From DAOSVX01 sp964447275 (lineage in GTDB: Bacteria > Bacillota_I > Bacilli_A > RF39 > UBA660), in assembly GCA_964447275.1 (NCBI GenBank), contig CAYURI010000002.1, positions 22,206 through 86,205 of the forward strand: a DNA stretch of 64,000 bases, read 5' to 3'. Below, piece after piece: positions 42,007 to 49,471 of the stretch. The notes under the pieces were generated by a model. That model searched no databases. It had not been told where the DNA came from and saw only the letters and a program-made list of their open reading frames with translations. Position 1 is the first letter of the stretch; each line of letters begins with the position of its first letter. Position numbers and translations under genes: made by a program.

Positions 42007-43125
42007 ATGAATGATGCAATTTTCTCGCAAATTGATTTTGGACCGGTTAAAGAGTTTTTAGATAATGATGATATAACTGATATTAGTTATACTAATAATG
42101 GTCAAGTATGGTTAAAAACATTATCTAAAGGCGTATATAGTATTGATCGTCCAGAAATTAATAATGCTTTCATCGAAAAACTAGCCTTTCAATGTTCTAA
42201 TGTTATGGGTAAGACCTTTAATATGGCTCATCCAGTCTTAGATGCTGAAAGTGCTGAGCTTCGTATGAATTTCATCCATGAATCAATTTCTTCTAACGGG
42301 ATTGCTTGTGTTATTCGTAAAACACCTGCTAAAATTAGATTAAACAAGGAGAAATTACTTGATGAAAAATATATTACTTTAGAATTACATGATTTTTTAA
42401 TTAAATGTGTAGAAGGTCATTGTAATATAATCGTCTCTGGTGAAACAGGTAGTGGTAAAACTGAGTTAGTTAAATACTTAGCTAGTTTTACGAAAGAAAA
42501 TGAAAAAGTTATCACCATTGAAGATACCCTAGAACTTCATTTAGATAGAATATTTCCCCATCGTGATATTGTTGCCATGAAAATTAATAATATTATGTCT
42601 TATAGTGATATTTTAGTGGCTTGTATGAGACAAAACCCAAGATGGATACTTTTATCCGAAGTTCGTAGTGCTGAAGCAGTAATGGCCGTAAGAAACTCTA
42701 TTTCATCAGGTCATAATATCTTATCAACTATTCACTCTGATAAAGCCGAAAACATTCCAATGAGAATGTATTCTTTACTAGAAACCAACTTAGACATTGA
42801 TCAATTCTTAAAGTCTATTCATCGTTATGTTCAACTTGGTGTTCATGTTAGAGGTTATATGAGTAAAGAACTTGGTAGATTTCAAAGAGAAATTGTTGAA
42901 GTAGTTGAGTTTTATGTTGATGATGATAACAATGCTAAAAGCAATATGATATTTAGAAAGAGTCCTGATGGTAAAGTGGCTATTCAAAATCCAACTAAAT
43001 ATTTAATTGGCTATATGGAAGCCCAGGGAGTATCAATACCGGAAAACATCTTTTCTTCAGTAACTAAAACTGAAGAAGTAAAACCAAGTTTTATAATAAA
43101 TAAAGAAGAAGTCGAAGTTTTATAA
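42007..43125 (+). CDS. Tad/CpaF-type secretion ATPase (VirB11 superfamily)
   Basis: 372 residues, compact for CpaF. Walker A GETGSGKT (145-152), Asp box ITIEDTLELHL, Walker B-like WILLSEVRSAEAV and His box LSTIHSDKAENIPMRM are all present, so the hexameric ATPase should be active. It powers pilin assembly with the TadB and TadC platform proteins that follow. Weaker similarity to VirB11 is expected, and it may serve both halves of the hybrid machine. GAGGTG precedes the ATG. Confidence 0.92.
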   Translation: MNDAIFSQIDFGPVKEFLDNDDITDISYTNNGQVWLKTLSKGVYSIDRPEINNAFIEKLAFQCSNVMGKTFNMAHPVLDAESAELRMNFIHESISSNGIACVIRKTPAKIRLNKEKLLDEKYITLELHDFLIKCVEGHCNIIVSGETGSGKTELVKYLASFTKENEKVITIEDTLELHLDRIFPHRDIVAMKINNIMSYSDILVACMRQNPRWILLSEVRSAEAVMAVRNSISSGHNILSTIHSDKAENIPMRMYSLLETNLDIDQFLKSIHRYVQLGVHVRGYMSKELGRFQREIVEVVEFYVDDDNNAKSNMIFRKSPDGKVAIQNPTKYLIGYMEAQGVSIPENIFSSVTKTEEVKPSFIINKEEVEVL

Positions 43126-43144
43126 AAAAGAAAGAGGTGCAGCT

Positions 43145-44038
43145 GTGGAACTAATATTATTAATGGTCATCGCGATATTTGTTATGTCTTATCGTAAGAA
43201 TAATGGCGAAAATGTTTACAAGTTTATTGTTAATCAAGTAAATACTGCTTATAACAAATATGCACCATATAGTTTTAAAGAAGTAAGAGAAAAAGTAAAA
43301 GCTTTAGGTCAAGAATACACAACTAAACAATATACGACTCAAGTAATATTATTTGGTGTTGTAGCTGGTGGTATTGCTTACTTATACTTCTTTAGTTTAA
43401 TTTGGGCAATTATATATGCTATTATAGCTATTATGTTTATTCCTTATTTAGCTTATTTAAGATGCAAAAGAATCTATAGTGAGTTTATTTTTGAACAAAT
43501 TCAAGTATATACAACAAACGTTATTATGGAATTTAATACGACGCAAAGTTTTGTAAAATCCTTAGAAGGTGTTAGAGATTCTGGAATATTAGAAAACCCA
43601 GTCTTAGAAGACTTAAAAATGATGATTGATCTATCTTACCAAAATGGTACAATTGATGAATCAATTGAATATATGAATAATAAATATCCATTCTTTATGG
43701 TTAAAAATATGCATCAATTATTCTTACAAATTACGAAAGAAGGTTCTAAAGATTCAGGTGAATCTTTAGAAAATATGGCATTAGATATCGATATGCTGGT
43801 TGAAGGGGTATATCGTGACAGAATGGATCGTCAAACCTTCCATAAAACTTTTGTTACTTATGGACTAGCTTTATATATGTTAGTTATGTTTATGCAATTT
43901 TTATTAGGTAATGACAATTATTTGGAATTACTAGATTTATGGTATGTCCAAATTCTTCTTCATGCCATTATTATTTTAAATAGCTATTTCTTAATCGGTG
44001 GAGAGAAATACTATAATGAAGATGTGGGGGTAGAATAA
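43145..44038 (+). CDS. TadB-like inner-membrane platform protein
   Basis: 297 residues from GTG 43145 (AGAGGTG upstream). TM helices near 1-12, 68-105 (a hairpin) and 237-285, with a central cytoplasmic T2SSF/GspF-type domain (about 115-235: QIQVYTTNVIMEFNTTQSFVKSLEGV, HQLFLQITKEGSKDSGESLENMALD). It anchors the pilus ATPase to the membrane. Pairs with the TadC-like gene one base downstream. Confidence 0.85.
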   Translation: MELILLMVIAIFVMSYRKNNGENVYKFIVNQVNTAYNKYAPYSFKEVREKVKALGQEYTTKQYTTQVILFGVVAGGIAYLYFFSLIWAIIYAIIAIMFIPYLAYLRCKRIYSEFIFEQIQVYTTNVIMEFNTTQSFVKSLEGVRDSGILENPVLEDLKMMIDLSYQNGTIDESIEYMNNKYPFFMVKNMHQLFLQITKEGSKDSGESLENMALDIDMLVEGVYRDRMDRQTFHKTFVTYGLALYMLVMFMQFLLGNDNYLELLDLWYVQILLHAIIILNSYFLIGGEKYYNEDVGVE

Positions 44039-44039
44039 T

Positions 44040-44828
44040 ATGTACTTTGAAATTTTATTAATTGGTGTCATTATTTATTTCTTACTAGATTTTAGTGGTC
44101 GATTAAGTACTAATCGTTTTATTGAAGATAATGAAACTTATTTTCGTAAATTAAAAGAAAATGATTATGATTTTTATTGCTATGCTAAATATGGTAATGG
44201 GATTGATGTTGACAAATTGTTTTCAATTCGTTTAAGAAATGGCTTATTATCAATTATTGTTTTATTATTCTTATTCTTAACTAAGTTAAGCTATGTAAAT
44301 GTCATATTTTCCCTATTAGTTGGGTTTGGAATCTTTAAATTAGATTATGTAAGCAAGCGTAATTATTATAAAAAGCATTTACATGATATTGACCTTTTAT
44401 TACCATATTATTTAAAAAGCTTAGAAATCTTAATTCAACATTATACTGTGCCAGTTGCGATGGGTAAATCAGTTGAAGATGCCCCAGCGATATTCAAAGA
44501 TGGTTTAGTAAAGTTGGTTGAAAAGATTGATGCCGGAGATGCTTCGATTGAGCCATATATGGAATTTGCAAGAGAATACCCAGTAAGAGACTCAATGCGT
44601 ATGATGCGACTTTTATATCGTTTAAGCTTAGGTAGACAAGACAGAAAACAAGAACAATTATTAACATTTTCCAAAACAATATCTAACTTACAACAAAAAT
44701 CTCGCGAAACTAAATATAAAGAACGTTTAGAAAAAATGGAAAGCAAAACGATGTATATGTTAGTATCAACTGGAGCTGGCGTTATGTTATTATTAGTTTT
44801 ATCAATATTAATGATGTTTAATATGTAA
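44040..44828 (+). CDS. TadC-like inner-membrane platform protein
   Basis: 262 residues. TM helices at about 3-20, 68-95 and 238-260; a T2SSF-type cytoplasmic domain (115-235) with LLPYYLKSLEILIQHYTVPVAMGKSVEDAP and SMRMMRLLYRLSLGRQDRKQEQLLTFSKTI. The usual partner of TadB. Starts right after the TadB stop, so translation is coupled. Confidence 0.82.
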   Translation: MYFEILLIGVIIYFLLDFSGRLSTNRFIEDNETYFRKLKENDYDFYCYAKYGNGIDVDKLFSIRLRNGLLSIIVLLFLFLTKLSYVNVIFSLLVGFGIFKLDYVSKRNYYKKHLHDIDLLLPYYLKSLEILIQHYTVPVAMGKSVEDAPAIFKDGLVKLVEKIDAGDASIEPYMEFAREYPVRDSMRMMRLLYRLSLGRQDRKQEQLLTFSKTISNLQQKSRETKYKERLEKMESKTMYMLVSTGAGVMLLLVLSILMMFNM

Positions 44829-44846
44829 AAAAGATGAATTATATAT

Positions 44847-44867
44847 TATAATTATACTAAGGAGGAG
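44847..44867 (+). promoter_or_regulatory. -10 boxes and strong RBS for the small pilin
   Basis: TATAAT (44847-44852) and TATACT (44853-44858) candidates, followed by a near-perfect GGAGGAG (44861-44867) eight bases from the ATG. No clear -35. The strong RBS fits a highly expressed pilin. Confidence 0.45.
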
Positions 44868-44875
44868 TTTTATAA

Positions 44876-45124
44876 ATGAAAGAAGCGACAGGAGAATTAA
44901 ACATGACAGTTATAACCGTAATAGCTATAGCTGCAATTGGCGTAATATTTTATACATTGGTATGGCCACTTATTAAGAACAACATTAGTCAAAGTACAAA
45001 GTGTGCTAATGCAATTTGTGATGAATGTGCTAGTGGAGCTAAAACAACTAGTTGTATTTATTATGAATATGATGATGAAGGAACCCAAACTGGAACAAAT
45101 CAAATAAGTTGTCCTTGTAAATAA
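44876..45124 (+). CDS. Small Flp-like pilin candidate
   Basis: 82 residues. MKEATGELN followed by a long hydrophobic stretch MTVITVIAIAAIGVIFYTLVW (about 10-30) is the layout of a type IVb/Flp pilin or archaellin-like subunit with a G-E-L-N boundary. The C-terminal 50 residues hold five cysteines (TKCANAICDECASGAKTTSC). No prepilin peptidase gene lies in the window, so processing must come from elsewhere or be absent. Likely the major subunit of the Tad-like filament. Confidence 0.65.
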   Translation: MKEATGELNMTVITVIAIAAIGVIFYTLVWPLIKNNISQSTKCANAICDECASGAKTTSCIYYEYDDEGTQTGTNQISCPCK

Positions 45125-45141
45125 GCTGGTAGGTGATTTAA

Positions 45142-45582
45142 ATGAGAGAGGCAATAGGTGGAACATGGCTATTTAATATAGTCGTTCTATTTGTAATGTT
45201 GTTTACTGGCTACCTATGTCTAGCCATTAATTATTCGCGAGCTTATAATGTAAAAAATGAAATAGTTGATATCATTGAAAGAGAAAATGGTTATAATGAT
45301 AAAGCAGTCAAAGATATTGCTTCATATTTAACTGAAATAGGCTATCGAACAACTGGTAAATGTGAAGAAGATATGATAGGAAACAACAGCGATAAAGACT
45401 TTGGTGTTGGTGAAAATATATATTGTTACAAAGCAATAAAAGTTGGTGGCGAAGAAGACTATGCGGAAAGTGTTTATTATCAAGTAGAAGTTTTCTTTCA
45501 AATTGATTTACCAATATTTAGAGATTGGTTTACTTTTTCCATAAAAGGCGATTCTAATCAATTATTTTATAGTGAAAGTTAA
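45142..45582 (+). CDS. TadE-like pseudopilin A
   Basis: 146 residues from ATG 45142 (GGTAGGTGA). MREAIGGTWLF then TM helix (about 10-31, ending in AINYSRAYNVKNEIVDIIERENG), the TadE-like N-terminal pattern, followed by an extracellular domain with two cysteines. Paralogue of the next gene: both carry GTWLF/STWLF, AINYS(R/K)A(Y/F) and DLPIF(R/G)D(W/F)FTF. Minor subunits or initiators of the pilus. Confidence 0.75.
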   Translation: MREAIGGTWLFNIVVLFVMLFTGYLCLAINYSRAYNVKNEIVDIIERENGYNDKAVKDIASYLTEIGYRTTGKCEEDMIGNNSDKDFGVGENIYCYKAIKVGGEEDYAESVYYQVEVFFQIDLPIFRDWFTFSIKGDSNQLFYSES

Positions 45583-45602
45583 TAAAAGTAAGGTGATGTA
45601 AA

Positions 45603-46082
45603 ATGCGACAATCAATTGGTAGTACATGGTTATTTTCATTAATGATTATTTTCATCTTACTTTTTACTGCTTATTTAGCAGTAGCTATTAATTACTCAAA
45701 AGCTTTTAAAGTCAAAAATGAGTTAATTAATATTATTGAAAGAGAAGAGGGCCTTACTAGTAATATAGACGAAGAAGACCCAGGAGCAGTAGAGCAAATT
45801 GATAAATATTTAGAGAGCGTTGGTTATGTGAATCGTGGTAACTGTCCAAGTGGTTATCAAGGTTATAACAAATATAAAGATGGTAATAAAACCAAGTATG
45901 GTTATTGCGTTAAAAAATATAATAGCTATAATGAAAAAGAACGTCAAAGATCATATTATAGTGTTGTATTGTTTTTTAATATGGATTTACCAATCTTCGG
46001 TGATTTCTTTACTTTCAGAGTAAAAGGAGAAACTACCGAAATAGTATATCCAGCTGATTGTATAACTTGGCTAGAATGTTAG
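45603..46082 (+). CDS. TadE-like pseudopilin B
   Basis: 159 residues, paralogue of the preceding protein with the same N-terminal TM (about 9-31) and KVKNELINIIEREEG. Its middle region (RGNCPSGYQGYNKYKDGNKTKYGYC) is longer and Gly/Tyr/Lys-rich, and it ends in DCITWLEC. The two differ mainly in the exposed domain, as expected of a pair of minor pilins with separate partners. AAGGTGA precedes the ATG. Confidence 0.75.
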   Translation: MRQSIGSTWLFSLMIIFILLFTAYLAVAINYSKAFKVKNELINIIEREEGLTSNIDEEDPGAVEQIDKYLESVGYVNRGNCPSGYQGYNKYKDGNKTKYGYCVKKYNSYNEKERQRSYYSVVLFFNMDLPIFGDFFTFRVKGETTEIVYPADCITWLEC

Positions 46083-46100
46083 AATAAAAGGGAGATTTTT

Positions 46101-47093
46101 ATGAATGTAATCGTAGCTAATAAGTATCAAGCGATGCTTGCTAATTTAGATATTGATATTATTAAGACCATGTATGGTGAATTTAGCGTTGATGAAATAA
46201 TTGAAACTTTCACTAATTTTTTCTATAATCGCATGATTTTAGATATAACAGCGATTAAAGGCTATAAAGATATTAATAATATTCAAAGGTTATCAGCAGG
46301 TTTAGATATGAGCAAAATTATCTTAGTTTTAGATGATAGTGAAGAATCATCTAGTGCTAATTACTTATCTAAACTGATATCAATGGGTATATATAACTTT
46401 AGTAGGAATGTTGATACCATTAAATATTTAATTCAAAATCCCAATAGTTATAAAGATGTAGCTCAAATTCATCAATTAAATGACTTAACAACCACGATTG
46501 TAGAAAAAGTAGAAGGTGGACTTCCTGATACCAAAATTATTGGTGTTTCTAACATTACTGATCACGCTGGAGCTACTACTTTAATTTATATGCTAAAAAA
46601 ACAATTACAAGCTAATTACAAAGTTATAGGAATTGAAGTTGATCGTAAAGACTTCTCATTATTTAATGATCCTAATTTAGTTAGTACAACATCTCAAGAC
46701 TTTGCCAAAGAATTAATGAAAGCTAAAGATTTTGACATTATTTTAGTTGATTTAAATGGGACTGATAATGAAGATGCTTGCAGTGATATATTATACTTAA
46801 TTGAACCTAGTACCATCAAATTAAATAAAATGATTAGAAGGAATCGCAGCATCTTTGAGAAACTAAAAGGCAAAAAGATTGTTTTAAATAAAAGCTTATT
46901 AGATAGTAAAGATGTTTTAGATTTTGAATATGAAGCCAAAACTCAAGTATATTATAATATCCCACCATTAGATGATAAAAAAGATCGTCATAATGTTTTG
47001 GATGTCTTCTTAACAAAACTAGGCTTTATTAAACAAAATAGTGAAGAAAACACAGAAAAGAGCAATAAAATATTGGGTTTATTTAAATTTTAG
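46101..47093 (+). CDS. TadZ/CpaE-like localisation ATPase with degenerate P-loop
   Basis: 330 residues. An N-terminal receiver-like alpha/beta domain (1-110), then a ParA/MinD-like domain (about 145-300): IIGVSNITDHAGATTLIYML (about 146-165), VIGIEVDRKDFSLF, DFDIILVDLNG. The P-loop lacks the KGGxGKT lysines (TDHAGATT), as in many TadZ proteins. TadZ/CpaE localises the pilus machine at the pole or assembly site. GGGAGA precedes the ATG. Its end is followed by a separate strong promoter. Confidence 0.75.
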   Translation: MNVIVANKYQAMLANLDIDIIKTMYGEFSVDEIIETFTNFFYNRMILDITAIKGYKDINNIQRLSAGLDMSKIILVLDDSEESSSANYLSKLISMGIYNFSRNVDTIKYLIQNPNSYKDVAQIHQLNDLTTTIVEKVEGGLPDTKIIGVSNITDHAGATTLIYMLKKQLQANYKVIGIEVDRKDFSLFNDPNLVSTTSQDFAKELMKAKDFDIILVDLNGTDNEDACSDILYLIEPSTIKLNKMIRRNRSIFEKLKGKKIVLNKSLLDSKDVLDFEYEAKTQVYYNIPPLDDKKDRHNVLDVFLTKLGFIKQNSEENTEKSNKILGLFKF

Positions 47094-47103
47094 TTAACTA
47101 TGG

Positions 47104-47132
47104 TTGACAAAAGTTTTAATAAAGATTAAAAT
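47104..47132 (+). promoter_or_regulatory. Near-consensus promoter of the VirB2-like pilin gene
   Basis: TTGACA (47104-47109), 17-base spacer, TAAAAT (47127-47132). One of the best promoters in the window, 24 bases before the pilin start, inside the long operon. Confidence 0.85.
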
Positions 47133-47156
47133 TAACTTAGAGAGTGAGGAAAAAAT

Positions 47157-47480
47157 ATGACATTTTGTACAGATGCCGCTTCAATTTTAGGATTTATAGG
47201 AACAGTATTCTTTGTATTTAAAATTGCTATTCCAGTATTATTAATTGTACTTGGATCAATCGATTTAGGAAAGGCTGTTGTTGCTCAAAGTGAAGATGAA
47301 ATTAAGAAGGCAACACAAATATTAGTAAAAAGAGCCGTATTTGGAGTTATCATATTCTTTATACCTACAATAGTTGGTTTAGTATTTGGCTTAGTAGGAT
47401 CATTTAAAGCTGAATATCAAGATCAATATAATGTTTGTCGAGAATGCATTGTTCATCCATTTTCTGGAAACTGCGAATAA
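47157..47480 (+). CDS. VirB2/TrbC-like T4SS pilin
   Basis: 107 residues with two TM helices (about 10-35 and 55-82) joined by a short charged loop: VLGSIDLGKAVVAQSEDEIKKATQILVKRAVFGVIIFFIPTIVGLVF. This two-helix hairpin with loop is the type IV secretion pilin pattern. The C-terminal tail has three cysteines (VCRECIVHPFSGNCE). No long signal peptide, unlike VirB2. The same hairpin forms the C-terminus of the next two proteins. It has its own promoter, GAGTGAGGA site and terminator, so it can be expressed in excess. Confidence 0.8.
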   Translation: MTFCTDAASILGFIGTVFFVFKIAIPVLLIVLGSIDLGKAVVAQSEDEIKKATQILVKRAVFGVIIFFIPTIVGLVFGLVGSFKAEYQDQYNVCRECIVHPFSGNCE

Positions 47481-47482
47481 TA

Positions 47483-47521
47483 AAAAAAATAGTCAACATT
47501 TTCTTGGTGCTTGACTTTTTT
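47483..47521 (+). terminator. Intrinsic terminator after the VirB2-like pilin
   Basis: AAATAGTCAA pairs with TTGACTTTT, long loop, then a T run. It separates the pilin transcript from downstream genes. Confidence 0.65.
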
Positions 47522-47532
47522 TATGCTATAAT
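47504..47532 (+). promoter_or_regulatory. Promoter of the T4SS half of the locus
   Basis: TTGGTG (47504-47509), 17-base spacer, TATAAT (47527-47532) with extended TGC, overlapping the preceding terminator. Confidence 0.65.
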
Positions 47533-47558
47533 TTCCTTAGATAGTGAGTGATTATTTA

Positions 47559-48677
47559 ATGAAAAAGATCATTTTAATAATATTGACAGCTTTAGTAAGT
47601 TTATTTATTTTTAATTATAATGTGGAGGCTTTGAATTCTGATGCTACAGCGACATGCGTGTATAAGATTCCAGGGAGTAATGTTTTTAATTCTTTTACCT
47701 ATGAATATGCTAATGTTGACGGTTCTTATAATTGCTCTGTTCCTCCAACTACATCTTCGAATGTATATATATGTGAAGTAGATAGCGGACTTACAAAAGA
47801 AAAGTTTGTTAACAATAAAACTGATGAGCTTCTGTGCCCGATATTATACTATAGCTACGGAATTAAATCGTCTTTAGCTATAGAAGGATCCCCATCAATA
47901 ACTACTCATTCATTCGCTATTTCTTTCAAAGATTATAATGAAAATTTGTCATGGTTTCAGAAAATATTTGATGGTAAAACTGTGTATGGAGCAATGAACT
48001 TATCGTTTTCAAGTATCAAACAAGGATCTCAAAAAATAGAAGAAGAAAATGAATCGAAATATCTACAATGTATATGTGGAGACATCTTGCTAAAGCAAGG
48101 ATCTTTAACTTTTAACAATCAATACAGCCAATATTCTCAAGAAACTGATTTTACTAGTTTTAATTTAAACAATTTTACAAAATGCCCAGAAGCGATATAT
48201 TATAAGTTTAATGATGCGTTTTTATCTGGGAATAGATACATGGATATAAGAGATACTAATTTTGACAAGGCTCAATCAGCGGCCTGTGCAACTACTGAAG
48301 ATGCTGATGCTTGGGATGGGTCATCAGGTAATGATACTGATTATAAACCTCAAGAAGATGTAATAAAATCTTTTTGCGAAGAAACGCACGGTGTTTGGAA
48401 GATGGCTGGCTATTTAATTAATGCCTTAAAAGTAATGATTCCCGTAATTATAATTGTTATGGGGTCAATTGATTTAGGTAAAGCTGTGGTTGCTAATAGC
48501 GAAGATGAAATGAAAAAGGCCACTCAAGTACTAATAAAAAGAGTTATAGCCGGAATAATAATTTTCTTTATCCCAACTATTATGAACTTAATATTAAAAA
48601 TGGCATCTAATTACGTGTCAACAATTAGTAGTAGTTCAAGTTGTGTTGAATGTGTTACAAAGCCTTGGGGATGTTAA
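47559..48677 (+). CDS. Exported protein with C-terminal VirB2-like pilin hairpin (fusion A)
   Basis: 372 residues from ATG 47559; the longer GTG frame at 47544 is weaker. Signal peptide MKKIILIILTALVSLFIF (about 1-24), an extracellular domain (25-270) with several cysteines (ATCVYKI, YICEV, QCICGD), then the pilin hairpin at about 278-345: VIIIVMGSIDLGKAVVANSEDEMKKATQVLIKRVIAGIIIFFIPTIMNL, and a VECVTKPWGC tail. The hairpin is nearly identical to the stand-alone pilin, so this looks like a pilin carrying a 250-residue display domain. Confidence 0.7.
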   Translation: MKKIILIILTALVSLFIFNYNVEALNSDATATCVYKIPGSNVFNSFTYEYANVDGSYNCSVPPTTSSNVYICEVDSGLTKEKFVNNKTDELLCPILYYSYGIKSSLAIEGSPSITTHSFAISFKDYNENLSWFQKIFDGKTVYGAMNLSFSSIKQGSQKIEEENESKYLQCICGDILLKQGSLTFNNQYSQYSQETDFTSFNLNNFTKCPEAIYYKFNDAFLSGNRYMDIRDTNFDKAQSAACATTEDADAWDGSSGNDTDYKPQEDVIKSFCEETHGVWKMAGYLINALKVMIPVIIIVMGSIDLGKAVVANSEDEMKKATQVLIKRVIAGIIIFFIPTIMNLILKMASNYVSTISSSSSCVECVTKPWGC

Positions 48678-48685
48678 TAAACTTC

Positions 48686-48714
48686 TTGGCATAAAAATGA
48701 ATATATGTTAGAAT
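48686..48714 (+). promoter_or_regulatory. Promoter before fusion B
   Basis: TTGGCA (48686-48691), 17-base spacer, TAGAAT (48709-48714) with extended TGT; about 24 bases before the start codon. Confidence 0.65.
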
Positions 48715-48737
48715 AAAATATGATAGGGAGTGTAAAC

Positions 48738-49451
48738 ATGAAGTGCTTAAAAATTTTATTTATTTTTGCTTTTACTTTATTTACTAGTATTGTTTTTATA
48801 GATAAGGTTAATGCTGCTAGTTCTTGTTATTGCTGTGGAGGAGCTGGCGGTTGTACTTATGTGTGGAAAGAGGCTAGAGATGCTAACGGCACAAATTGTG
48901 TTAAAGTTTCTAAAAGTAAAACTGCTTGTAATGGGACAAACACTACAAATGGCAGCGGTGCTTGCTGGTATTGTGAAACAGGTTCTACGAGTGGGTACAG
49001 ATGGACTTCTGATGGTTCTAAACCAAATGCTAATTGTTATGTGGTAAACGGAAAAACTCAATCAAGTTGTAATGGATCATCAACTGGCGGCGGTTCGGGC
49101 TCAGGATCAACTTCGGATGATGAGACCTACGAAGATTATGAGGATTCTGATGGCCCTGATATTAGTGGTCCATCAACATCATCAGGTTGTTCAGGAATTA
49201 TTGGTAATGGCCAATTTCGTATTTATTTAACTGATATTCTTAATGCAATGAGAATAGTTGGCGTTGCAATGGTTATTGTTTTTTCCACAATTGATTTTGC
49301 ACAAGCTTTAATTACTCAAGATAATGATGCAATGAAAAAGGCTTCTGAAAAGTCAATGAAGAGACTAATATTAGCAATGGTTATATTCTTTACCCCAATT
49401 TTATTAAATATTTTATTATCATTAGTTGGTATAGACGCGAGTTGTATATAA
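48738..49451 (+). CDS. Exported Cys/Gly/Ser-rich protein with C-terminal pilin hairpin (fusion B)
   Basis: 237 residues from ATG 48738 (AGGGAGTG). Signal peptide (about 1-24, ending VNA), then two Cys-rich repeats (SSCYCCGGAGGCTYVWKEARDANGTNC and GACWYCETGSTSGYRWTSDGSKPNANC), a Gly/Ser linker (GGGSGSGSTSDDETYEDYEDS) and a pilin-type hairpin (about 170-230: VFSTIDFAQALITQDNDAMKKASEKSMKRLILAMVIFFTPILLNILL). The repeats share a C-x-x-C...W...N-C frame. Display-type minor pilin is inferred. Confidence 0.68.
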   Translation: MKCLKILFIFAFTLFTSIVFIDKVNAASSCYCCGGAGGCTYVWKEARDANGTNCVKVSKSKTACNGTNTTNGSGACWYCETGSTSGYRWTSDGSKPNANCYVVNGKTQSSCNGSSTGGGSGSGSTSDDETYEDYEDSDGPDISGPSTSSGCSGIIGNGQFRIYLTDILNAMRIVGVAMVIVFSTIDFAQALITQDNDAMKKASEKSMKRLILAMVIFFTPILLNILLSLVGIDASCI

Positions 49452-49471
49452 AAAGATAAAAAGGAGAAAAT

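Noticed and set aside
47511..47516. TTGACT as -35 for the TATAAT at 47527
   Set aside because: The spacer is only 10 bases; TTGGTG at 47504-47509 has the proper 17.
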